From Caballeronia cordobensis (GTDB taxonomy: Bacteria; Pseudomonadota; Gammaproteobacteria; Burkholderiales; Burkholderiaceae), in the NCBI RefSeq assembly GCF_001544575.2, contig NZ_FCNY02000013.1:146374-210373 (forward strand): DNA of 64,000 bases, in the 5' to 3' direction. This document shows, piece by piece, positions 16,587 to 24,226 of the stretch. The stretch's first letter is position 1, and every line of letters begins with the position of its first letter. A program made the position numbers and the translations under genes. A model generated the notes under the pieces. The model was given only the letters and a program-made list of their open reading frames with translations. It ran no database searches and had not been told where the DNA came from.

Positions 16587-18569
16587 ATGCCAACCACTTC
16601 CCGTTTTGCTCCTGATCGCGCGCGCGACATCGTCTGTCTCGGGCGCATCGCCGTCGATCTGTATGCGCAGCAGGTCGGCGCGCGGCTCGAAGACGTATCG
16701 ACGTTCGCCAAGTATCTCGGCGGTTCGTCGGCGAACATCGCGTTCGGATGCGCGCGGCTCGGCCTGAACGCATCGATGCTCGCGCGCGTCGGCAACGATC
16801 ACATGGGACGCTTTCTCACGGAGACGCTCGAACGCGAAGGCTGCGACACGAGCCACCTGCGCATCGATCGCGACCGGCTCACGGGGCTCGTGCTGCTCGG
16901 CCTCGAAGATCGCGACACGTTTCCGCTCGTGTTCTATCGCGAGAACTGCGCGGACATGGCCGTCGATGAAAGCGATTTCGACGAAGCGTATATCGCGTCG
17001 TCGAAGGCGCTGCTCATCACCGGCACGCATTTCTCGACGGAACAGGTGAACCGCACGAGCCGCCGCGCGCTGGAATACGCGCGACGCAACGATGTGCGCA
17101 CGATTCTCGACATCGACTATCGCCCGGTGCTGTGGGGGCTCACCGGCAAGGCCGACGGCGAGACGCGCTTCGTCGCGAACGAAGGCGTGACCGCGCATTT
17201 GCAGCGCATTCTGCCGCTGATGGATCTCGTCATCGGCACGGAAGAAGAGTTTCGCATCGCGGGCGGCAAGGACCGGCTCGCCGATGCGCTCGCGATGGTC
17301 CGCAAGGTCACGGGCGCGACGCTCATCGTGAAGCGCGGGCCGCTCGGCTGCTCGATCATCGAGGGCGGTGTGCCCGCCTCCATCGACGATGCGCCGATCC
17401 ACGGCGGCGTCGAAGTCGAAGTGCTCAACGTGCTCGGCGCGGGCGATGCGTTCGCATCGGGCTTTCTCTCCGGATGGCTGCGCGATGCGCCGCTCGAAGC
17501 CTGCGCGCGCGCGGCCAATGCGTGCGGCGCGCTCGTCGTGTCGCGTCACGGCTGCGCGCCCGCGATGCCCACGCCCGCCGAACTCGATTACTTCCTTCAG
17601 GCCGCGAAAGAAGACCCCATACGCATGCGCCGTCCCGATCGCGACACGACGCTCGCGCGGCTGCATCGCGTGAGCCCGAAGCGCCGGCAATGGGATGAAG
17701 TGCTCGGCTTCGCATTCGATCATCGCAATCAGTTCTTCGAACTCGCGCAGCAGACGGGCGCGAGCGACACGCGCATCGCCACGCTCAAGAATCTGTTCGT
17801 CGAAGCCGTGGCGCAGACGGAGCAGGAGCGCGGGCTCGAAGGGCGTATCGGCGTGCTGATCGACGATCGTTACGGCCAGGACGCATTGAACGCCGCAACG
17901 GGACGCGGCTGGTGGATCGGGCGTCCGGTGGAACTGCCCGGCTCGATGCCGCTCGTCTTCGATCATGGCCGCTCGGTCGGCACGACGCTCGTGCAATGGC
18001 CGCGCGAACAGGTCGTGAAGTGTCTCGTGCAATATCACCCCGATCATCCGCATGACGTGCGCCTCGAACAGGAAGCGCAGTTGCGCGCGCTGTACAACGC
18101 CGTGCAGGAAAGCGGCCATGAACTGCTGCTCGAAGTGATCGCGCCGAAGAACGGTCCGCCCGTTGAGGAGGACACGGTGTATCGCGCGTTGAAGCGTCTT
18201 TACAACCTCGGCATCTATCCGGACTGGTGGAAGCTCGAACCGATGAGCGCGCGGCAATGGCAAGCCATCGATGCGCTGATCGCCGAACGCGACACATATT
18301 GCCGCGGCGTCGTGCTGCTGGGTTTGTCCGCGGGCGTCGAGCAGTTGCGCGATGGCTTCAGGGCTGCGGCGGCATCGACAACGTGCAAGGGCTTCACGGT
18401 CGGGCGCACGATCTTTCATGAGCCGAGTCATGCGTGGCTCGCGAACGAGATCGACGACAACGAACTCATCGCGCGCGTGCGCCGCACGTTCGAAGCGTTG
18501 ATCGGCGCGTGGCGCGACGCGCGTTCGTCGCCGGATGAAGCGCATGTCACACAGGAGCAAGCCGCATGA
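16587..18569 (+). CDS. iolC: Fused 5-dehydro-2-deoxygluconokinase and DUF2090 aldolase-like protein
   Basis: 660 residues in two parts. Residues 1 to about 335 are a PfkB kinase (LGGSSANIAFGCARLG near the N-terminus; GAGD at 284-287 with catalytic Asp287) that phosphorylates 5-dehydro-2-deoxygluconate. Residues from about 345 to 650 form a DUF2090 domain (class I aldolase-like barrel, e.g. LGFAFDHRNQFFELA and GVLIDDRYG), probably doing the IolJ step that splits the phosphorylated product into dihydroxyacetone phosphate and malonate semialdehyde. The fusion is known in proteobacterial inositol clusters. Its TGA overlaps the iolD ATG. The kinase call is firm; the aldolase role rests on context and prior knowledge of such fusions. 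Confidence 0.9.
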   Translation: MPTTSRFAPDRARDIVCLGRIAVDLYAQQVGARLEDVSTFAKYLGGSSANIAFGCARLGLNASMLARVGNDHMGRFLTETLEREGCDTSHLRIDRDRLTGLVLLGLEDRDTFPLVFYRENCADMAVDESDFDEAYIASSKALLITGTHFSTEQVNRTSRRALEYARRNDVRTILDIDYRPVLWGLTGKADGETRFVANEGVTAHLQRILPLMDLVIGTEEEFRIAGGKDRLADALAMVRKVTGATLIVKRGPLGCSIIEGGVPASIDDAPIHGGVEVEVLNVLGAGDAFASGFLSGWLRDAPLEACARAANACGALVVSRHGCAPAMPTPAELDYFLQAAKEDPIRMRRPDRDTTLARLHRVSPKRRQWDEVLGFAFDHRNQFFELAQQTGASDTRIATLKNLFVEAVAQTEQERGLEGRIGVLIDDRYGQDALNAATGRGWWIGRPVELPGSMPLVFDHGRSVGTTLVQWPREQVVKCLVQYHPDHPHDVRLEQEAQLRALYNAVQESGHELLLEVIAPKNGPPVEEDTVYRALKRLYNLGIYPDWWKLEPMSARQWQAIDALIAERDTYCRGVVLLGLSAGVEQLRDGFRAAAASTTCKGFTVGRTIFHEPSHAWLANEIDDNELIARVRRTFEALIGAWRDARSSPDEAHVTQEQAA

Positions 18570-20449
18570 ACCAGCGCGCAATGCAAACGGAGACCGCCGT
18601 GCAATCGACCATTCGGCTGACCGCCGCGCAGGCGCTCGTGCGCTATCTCGCGGCACAACGCACGGAGCATGGCGAGCCGCTTTTCGGCGGCGTGTTCGCG
18701 ATCTTCGGGCATGGCAATGTCGCGGGCATCGGCGAGGCGCTGTATCGGCATCGCGATGCATTGCCGACGTATCGCGCGCACAACGAGCAGGCCATGGCGC
18801 ACAGTGCGATCGCGTATGCGAAGGCGCACATGCGCCGCCGCATGATGGCGGTGACGACGTCCATCGGTCCGGGCGCGACCAATCTCGTCACGGCCGCGGC
18901 GCTCGCGCATGTGAACCGCTTGCCGGTGCTCTTGCTGCCGGGCGATATCTTCGTGTCGCGCGCGCCCGATCCCGTGCTTCAGCAAGTCGAGGATGGTCAC
19001 GATGGCGGCGTATCCGCGAACGATGCGTTGAAGGCCGTATCGCGTTACTTCGATCGCATCATGCATCCCGCGCAATTGCTGAGCGCCTTGCCGCGCGCGA
19101 TACGCGTGCTGACGGACGCGGCACTGTGCGGTCCTGTCACGCTCGCGCTGCCGCAGGACGTGCAGGCGATGGCGTATGACTTCCCTGCTTTGTTCTTCGA
19201 GCCGCGCGTCGCGGCGATTCACGCCCCCGCGCCGGTGCCGCGCGAGATCGAGCAGGCCGCCGCGATCTTGCGTGAAGCGCGCGAGCCCTTGATCGTGTCG
19301 GGCGGCGGCGTCTTGTATAGCCTCGCGAGCGACGCGATGCGCGCGTTCGCTCACAAACATGGCGTGCCTGTTGCCGAAACGCAGGCGGGCAAAGGCGCGC
19401 TCGCATGGGACGATGCGTTGAACGTCGGCGGCATCGGCGTGACGGGTTCATCCGAGGCGAACGAACTCGCGCATGCGAGCGATTGCGTGCTCGCGCTCGG
19501 CACGCGTTTGCAGGACTTCACGACCGGCTCGAACACGCTTTTCACGCAGGCGCGGCTTATCGCGATCAACGCGAATCCGTTCGACGCGCTGAAGCAGAAC
19601 GCGATGGCGGTGCAAGCGGATGTGCGCGCCGCGCTGGAAGCGCTCTCGGCGGCGCTCGGCGACTGGCATGCCTCGCCGCAATGGACGACGCGCGCGCACC
19701 GGCTCGCGAACGAATGGCGCGAGACGGTTGCGCGCGTGACGAATACGCCGCTCGCCGATGGCGTCTTGCCGCGCGAAGCGGACGTGATCGGTGCGGTGCA
19801 ACGGTCTTCGGCTTCATCGGCTGGTGAGGACATCGTCGTGTGCGCGGCCGGCACCTTGCCGGCCGACTTGCAGAAGCTGTGGCGCGTTGCCGGGCCGGGC
19901 GGCTATCACGTCGAATATGGCTATTCGTGCATGGGCTATGAAATCGCAGGCGGACTCGGCGTGAAGCTCGCGCGGCCGGAGCGCGAGGTCATCGTGATGG
20001 TCGGCGATGGCAGCTATCTGATGATGAATAGCGAGCTTGCGACTTCCGTGATGCTTGGCGCGAAGGTGATCGTGGTGTTGCTCGATAACCGCGGGTTTGG
20101 CTGCATTAATCGCTTGCAGAGGGCTTGTGGGGGGGCGCCGTTCAATAACCTCCTCGATGATTGCAAGCAGGGTTCGTTAGGCGCGCCGCGGGTGGATTTC
20201 GCGATGCATGCGAGATCGCTGGGGGCGCTGGCTGAGCATGTTTCCAGTCTGGATGAATTGCAGGCTGCGATGATGCGGGCGCGGGGGGCGGATCGGAGTT
20301 ATTTGATTTCTATCGATACGGATGCGGCTCGGCCTACCGAGGAGGGGGGGTGGTGGTGGGAAGTGGCTGTGCCTGAGGTTTCTGATCGGAGTGATGTTGT
20401 GGGGGCTCGGGAGGCGTATGAGAGGGCTTTGCGAGCGCGTGGGGCTTGA
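18566..20449 (+). CDS. iolD: 3D-(3,5/4)-trihydroxycyclohexane-1,2-dione hydrolase
   Basis: Thiamine-diphosphate enzyme that opens the inositol ring to 5-deoxyglucuronate. 627 residues. The N-terminal ThDP domain carries the catalytic Glu in AHNEQAMAHSAIAYAK near residue 75, the central domain follows, and the C-terminal domain has the ThDP/Mg motif GDGSYLMMNSEL starting at Gly480. ATGA overlap with iolC. The last ~120 codons differ in base use from the rest: from about 20090 the coding strand becomes very rich in G and T (93 of 120 bases in 20341-20460, against 35 of 60 in 19861-19920), yet the frame stays intact to the stop. A repeat element begins 42 bp downstream and separates iolD from iolE. 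Confidence 0.93.
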   Translation: MNQRAMQTETAVQSTIRLTAAQALVRYLAAQRTEHGEPLFGGVFAIFGHGNVAGIGEALYRHRDALPTYRAHNEQAMAHSAIAYAKAHMRRRMMAVTTSIGPGATNLVTAAALAHVNRLPVLLLPGDIFVSRAPDPVLQQVEDGHDGGVSANDALKAVSRYFDRIMHPAQLLSALPRAIRVLTDAALCGPVTLALPQDVQAMAYDFPALFFEPRVAAIHAPAPVPREIEQAAAILREAREPLIVSGGGVLYSLASDAMRAFAHKHGVPVAETQAGKGALAWDDALNVGGIGVTGSSEANELAHASDCVLALGTRLQDFTTGSNTLFTQARLIAINANPFDALKQNAMAVQADVRAALEALSAALGDWHASPQWTTRAHRLANEWRETVARVTNTPLADGVLPREADVIGAVQRSSASSAGEDIVVCAAGTLPADLQKLWRVAGPGGYHVEYGYSCMGYEIAGGLGVKLARPEREVIVMVGDGSYLMMNSELATSVMLGAKVIVVLLDNRGFGCINRLQRACGGAPFNNLLDDCKQGSLGAPRVDFAMHARSLGALAEHVSSLDELQAAMMRARGADRSYLISIDTDAARPTEEGGWWWEVAVPEVSDRSDVVGAREAYERALRARGA

Positions 20450-20490
20450 GGTTTTTTTGATTTTTGGGCTGCTATGGAATCCTGCTTTCT

Positions 20491-21047
20491 TGTCGGTTTA
20501 TTAGCACTGCCCCTCCCCGGGGCGGGGGTAACTTTCTTTGCTGCTGCAAAGAAAGTCACCAAAGAAAGCAGCTTCTCACCGCCCGCAGTCACACGCACGT
20601 TGGCCATTCTTCTCCTCCGGGAACGGCCCTCGCCTAAAGAGTGCCCTCACAGGCCCAATCGGGCTTGGATCGCGCACGGTCTGACAAGCCAGTGCGCGAA
20701 GCGCGCTGGCCCAGCACGAAATAGCACCGGCACAGCGCTACGCGCTGCCGTCGGGTATACCGGGAAACCCACGCATACCCGATTAACCCATCGGCCGCGA
20801 AGCGGGCCGGAGCTTGAAATGGCTGTACCAGTTTGTTAAGCGGCGCGATGTGACAGACCGTGCGCGATCCAAGCCCGGTTGGGCCTATGGGGGCACTCTT
20901 TAGGCGAGTGCCCCCTTGGAGGAGAAAAGTGGCCAACGTGCGTGTGACCGCGGGCGGTGACAAAGCTGCTTTCTTTGGTGACTTTCTTTGCAGCAGCAAA
21001 GAAAGTTACCCCCGCCCCGGGGAGGGGCAGTGCCAATAGACCGACAC
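20491..21047. repeat. Inverted-repeat element, copy A (fills the iolD-iolE gap)
   Basis: This 557-bp unit fills most of the 642-bp gap between iolD and iolE. Terminal inverted repeats of about 190 bp (20491-20683 and 20854-21047) both read inward from TGTCGGT, with GCACTGCCCCTCCCCGGGG starting 13-14 bases in, followed by local hairpins such as ACTTTCTTTGCTGCTGCAAA. The ~170-bp core is unique, apart from matching copy B in reverse orientation. It contains no transposase and no convincing gene; open frames inside it are artefacts of the repeat. Weaker terminal similarity extends about 15-20 bp further on each side. It could be a non-autonomous transposon (MITE-like) or a large REP-type element; I do not recognise a named family. 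Confidence 0.85.
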
Positions 21048-21091
21048 GAAAACAAGTTCCACGACCCCGAAGACACAAAAGGCCGAAGAAA

Positions 21092-21988
21092 ATGAAAGTC
21101 CGCATAGGCATCAACCCACTCTCGTGGATGAACGACGATCTCCCTTCCCTCGGCGGCGAAACACCCCTCTCCACCGCCTTAACCGAGGGCAAACAAATCG
21201 GCTATGAAGGTTTCGAGCTAGGCAACAAGTTCCCCCGCGACCCGCAAGCGCTAAAAACGCTGCTGCAAGAATACGACTTGGCGCTCGTCTCCGGCTGGTA
21301 CTCCGGCAGACTGGCAGAACGCAGCGCGGAAGAAGAAATCGAGGCAGTCGCCAAACACCTCGACCTGCTGCAAAAAAACGGCGCAACAGTAATGGTCTAC
21401 GGCGAAGTAGCGAACTCGATCCAGGGCGCGCCACGCCCCCTCTACCAGCGCCCCCGCTTCTTCTCGGAAGCGCAATGGACGGCATACGCCGAGCGCCTGA
21501 ACCGCTTCGCCGAATTTACGCTCTCGCGCGGCGTGCGCGTGGCCTATCATCATCATATGGGCGCGTATGTCGAAACGCCCGCCGATGTCGATCGCCTCAT
21601 GGCGCTCACCAACGATGCGGTAGGCCTGCTGTTCGACGCGGGCCACATCACGTTCGCGGGCGGCGACGCCCTCGCCGTGCTGCAAAAGCACATCGCACGC
21701 GTGTGCCACGTGCATTGCAAGGACGTGCGCCCGGAGATCGTGAAGCTCGCGCGCAACCGCAACTGGAGCTTTCTCGATGCGGTCATCAACGGCGCGTTCA
21801 CCGTGCCGGGCGATGGCGCCGTCGATTATCCGGGCATCGTCGCGTGTCTCGCGAAGCACGATTACGAAGGCTGGCTCGTCGTGGAGGCAGAACAGGATCC
21901 GGTGATCGCACCGAGCTACGCCTATGCCGACAAGGGCTATCGCACCTTGCGCGCGCTCGTCGACAAGCCATACAAGGAGGCAGCATGA
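21092..21988 (+). CDS. iolE: myo-Inosose-2 dehydratase
   Basis: Dehydrates 2-keto-myo-inositol to the trihydroxycyclohexanedione that IolD cleaves. 298 residues of the xylose-isomerase-like TIM-barrel family. GINPLSWMNDDLP is at the N-terminus, YHHHMGAYVETPADVDRLM near 150, LLFDAGHITFAGGD near 180, and VCHVHCKDVRPE near 206 holds metal ligands. The ATG at 21092 is used. The frame runs open into the repeat element upstream, but that extension is repeat sequence, and the ribosome site here is only GGCCGAAGAAA. The first ~400 bases are unusually rich in A and C on the coding strand (43 of 60 in 21061-21120 versus 27 of 60 in 21781-21840). ATGA overlap with iolB. Confidence 0.93.
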   Translation: MKVRIGINPLSWMNDDLPSLGGETPLSTALTEGKQIGYEGFELGNKFPRDPQALKTLLQEYDLALVSGWYSGRLAERSAEEEIEAVAKHLDLLQKNGATVMVYGEVANSIQGAPRPLYQRPRFFSEAQWTAYAERLNRFAEFTLSRGVRVAYHHHMGAYVETPADVDRLMALTNDAVGLLFDAGHITFAGGDALAVLQKHIARVCHVHCKDVRPEIVKLARNRNWSFLDAVINGAFTVPGDGAVDYPGIVACLAKHDYEGWLVVEAEQDPVIAPSYAYADKGYRTLRALVDKPYKEAA

Positions 21989-22800
21989 GCCTGCTAGTGA
22001 AAGCATCGCGCGAGGAGCAGACCATCGCGCGCGTCACACCCGATTCCGCGGGCTGGAAGCATGTCGGCTTCGCGGCGTATCGCCTGAACGCGGGCGATGT
22101 CGTGCATGTCTACGACGCGGATCGCGAAAGCTGCATCGTCGTGCTGACAGGCACGGTGAGCGTCGAAGCCGGCGACGAGCACTGGCCGTCGATCGGCACG
22201 CGCGACAGCGTGTTCGAAGACGCCGCGCCCTACGCGGTCTACGTGCCGCCGAAGCTCGCCGCGATCGTGCACGCCGAGCGCGATGCGGAAATCGCCGTGG
22301 CGAGCGCGCCCGCGAAAGGCGACTTCCCGCCGCGTCTCATCGAACCGGCGCAGATGAAGCGCTCCACGCGCGGCCGCAACGCCAATACGCGCTACGTATG
22401 CGACATTCTTCCGCAAACCGAAGCGGCCGAGTCGCTGCTCGTGGTGGAAGTGCGCACGCCGGGCGGGCATGCATCGAGCTATCCGCCGCACAAGCACGAT
22501 CGGGACAACGTGCCGCTCGAAAGCGCGCTGGAAGAGACCTACTACCATCGATTGAATCCGCCGCAAGGCTTCGCGTTTCAGCGCGTCTATACCGACGAAC
22601 GCGATCTCGACGAAACCATGACCGTCGAGGATCACGATGTCGTGATGGTGCCGCGCGGCTATCATCCGGTCGTCGTGCCGTATGGATACGACAACTACTA
22701 TCTGAACGTGATGGCGGGCGACAAGCGCACGTGGCATTTCAAGAACGATCCGAAGCATGAATGGATCGTGGAGCGGGACAGCAAGGCGTCGTCGTCCTAG
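21985..22800 (+). CDS. iolB: 5-Deoxy-glucuronate isomerase
   Basis: Isomerises 5-deoxyglucuronate to 5-dehydro-2-deoxygluconate, the substrate of IolC. 271 residues of the bicupin KduI/IolB fold. The metal-binding region HASSYPPHKHDRD is near residue 165, then LEETYYHRLNPPQGFAFQRVYT near 185, and MVPRGYHPVVVPYGYDNYYLN near 225. AAGGAGG lies four bases before the ATG. Its TAG overlaps the stop of the convergent livF gene by three bases, so the inositol run ends here without room for its own terminator. Confidence 0.93.
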   Translation: MSLLVKASREEQTIARVTPDSAGWKHVGFAAYRLNAGDVVHVYDADRESCIVVLTGTVSVEAGDEHWPSIGTRDSVFEDAAPYAVYVPPKLAAIVHAERDAEIAVASAPAKGDFPPRLIEPAQMKRSTRGRNANTRYVCDILPQTEAAESLLVVEVRTPGGHASSYPPHKHDRDNVPLESALEETYYHRLNPPQGFAFQRVYTDERDLDETMTVEDHDVVMVPRGYHPVVVPYGYDNYYLNVMAGDKRTWHFKNDPKHEWIVERDSKASSS

Positions 22801-23489
22801 CCGACAAAAAGCCATTCGCGCATGACCTGCGCGTCGCGCGCGAAGGCCTCGATCGGACCGTCGAACCGTATCGCCCCATGCCCCATTACGGCGACGCGCG
22901 CATCGAGCATGCGCGCGATGGTCAGGCGCTCTTCGATCAGCAGCATCGCGACGCCGCGTTCGCGCAGCGTCTTCAGACACGCGGCCACTTGCGCGAGCAC
23001 GTGCGGCGCGAGCCCTTCGCCGGGTTCGTCGATGACCACGAACGACGGATCGCCCGCCAGCGTGCGCGCAAGCGCGAGCATCTGCTGTTCGCCGCCCGAG
23101 AGCAAACCGGCTTTCACCGCTGCGCGCGCTTCCAGCGCCGGAAACAGGCGATACGCTTCATGCGTCGTGAAGCGCGTGCCCTTTCTTTCGCCGAGCAAGA
23201 GGTTCTCGCGCACCGTCAGCGCGGGGAACACGTCGCGCGTTTCGGGCACATAGCCGATGCCCAGTCGCGCGATCCGGTACGGCCGCAAGCCGACCAACCG
23301 CACATCGCGATAACGCATGTCGCCTTCGCAGCGCACGAGGCCCATGATGGCCTTCGCGAGCGTCGAACGCCCCGAACCGTTACGGCCGGCGAGCGCCACC
23401 GCTTCCCCTTCGCCGATGACGAGATTCACGCCGTGCAGCACTTGCGCCGCGCCGTACCACGCACGTAAGTTCTCGATGCACAAGCTCAT
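22797..23489 (-). CDS. livF: Branched-chain amino acid-type ABC transporter ATPase LivF (Walker A Lys replaced by Arg)
   Basis: 230 residues, last gene of a livHMGF operon, coupled to livG by ATGA. Signature LSGGEQQMLALARTL near 130 and Walker B FVVIDEPGEGL near 155 are normal. The Walker A motif reads GRNGSGRST: the invariant Lys is Arg41 (codon CGT on the minus strand). In most ABC ATPases such a change severely impairs ATP hydrolysis; whether it is tolerated here, with LivG intact, is unknown. The transported substrate is not determined because no binding-protein gene is present in the window. Confidence 0.88.
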   Translation of the reverse strand: MSLCIENLRAWYGAAQVLHGVNLVIGEGEAVALAGRNGSGRSTLAKAIMGLVRCEGDMRYRDVRLVGLRPYRIARLGIGYVPETRDVFPALTVRENLLLGERKGTRFTTHEAYRLFPALEARAAVKAGLLSGGEQQMLALARTLAGDPSFVVIDEPGEGLAPHVLAQVAACLKTLRERGVAMLLIEERLTIARMLDARVAVMGHGAIRFDGPIEAFARDAQVMREWLFVG

Positions 23490-24226
23490 GTCGCCGCCCC
23501 GCCGAGATAAGCGTCCTGCACGTCGGGATTCGCGCGAATCGCTGCGGGCGTGCCGGTGGCGATCACGCGCCCTTGCACCAGCACCGAGATGCGATCCGCG
23601 AGACCGAACACCGCGTCCATGTCGTGCTCGATCACGAGCAGCGTGCGCGCTTGCGTCGTCGCGCGAATCAGGGCGAGCGCGCGCGTGGCTTCCGCGCGAT
23701 TCATGCCGGCGGTCGGTTCGTCGAGCAGGATGATGGGCGCGTCGGTCGCGAGCGCGATGCCCAGATCGAGCGCGCGCTGCTCCGCATAAGTGAGCCGCGC
23801 GGCGCGTTCGTTGGCGCGTTCGGCCAGGCCGATCGCATCGAGCATCGCGCGCGCGCGTTCATCGATATGTCTCGATGGCAGCCATTTATCGATGAAGCGC
23901 GCGGACGCCGCGCCGAGCGCCGCGCAACGAAGGTTGTCGAGCACGGACATCGCGCCGAACACGCTGGTCGTCTGGAAACTGCGCGCGAGCGTTCGCGAGA
24001 CCCGCTGCGGCGATTGATGGGTCACATCGATGCCGTTCGCGACGATGCGCCCCGCGTCGGGCCGCGCGCGCCCCGAAATCAGATCGAAGAGCGTGGACTT
24101 TCCCGCGCCGTTCGGCCCGATGAGCGCATGCCGCTCGCCCGCCGCGACGTGCAGATCGACGCCGTGCAACACGCGCGTCGCACCGAAGCGCTTGACGACG
24201 CCGTGCACGTCGAGCGCGGCGTTCAT
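23486..24226 (-). CDS. livG: Branched-chain amino acid-type ABC transporter ATPase LivG
   Basis: 246 residues. Walker A GPNGAGKST is near residue 38, then SFQTTSVFGAMSVLDNLRCA, the LivG-type switch insertion. The signature helix is degenerate as usual for this family (LTYAEQRALDLGIAL), Walker B is IILLDEPTAGMN, and the switch His is in IEHDMDAVFGLADRI. The catalytic motifs are intact, so this subunit can supply one working ATP site for the LivG/LivF pair. Its ATG at 24226 overlaps the livM stop, and its TGA overlaps the livF start. Confidence 0.92.
   Translation of the reverse strand: MNAALDVHGVVKRFGATRVLHGVDLHVAAGERHALIGPNGAGKSTLFDLISGRARPDAGRIVANGIDVTHQSPQRVSRTLARSFQTTSVFGAMSVLDNLRCAALGAASARFIDKWLPSRHIDERARAMLDAIGLAERANERAARLTYAEQRALDLGIALATDAPIILLDEPTAGMNRAEATRALALIRATTQARTLLVIEHDMDAVFGLADRISVLVQGRVIATGTPAAIRANPDVQDAYLGGAAT

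Noticed and set aside
20634..20999. Short open frames inside the inverted-repeat elements
   Set aside because: The same peptide strings appear on both strands and in both copies because of the palindromes; no ribosome site or codon pattern of a gene.
20957..21091. N-terminal extension of IolE from within the repeat element (MTKLLSLVTFFAAAKK...)
   Set aside because: The extension is purely repeat sequence, recurs in the same form at copy B without iolE, and IolE homology begins at MKVRIGINPLSW.
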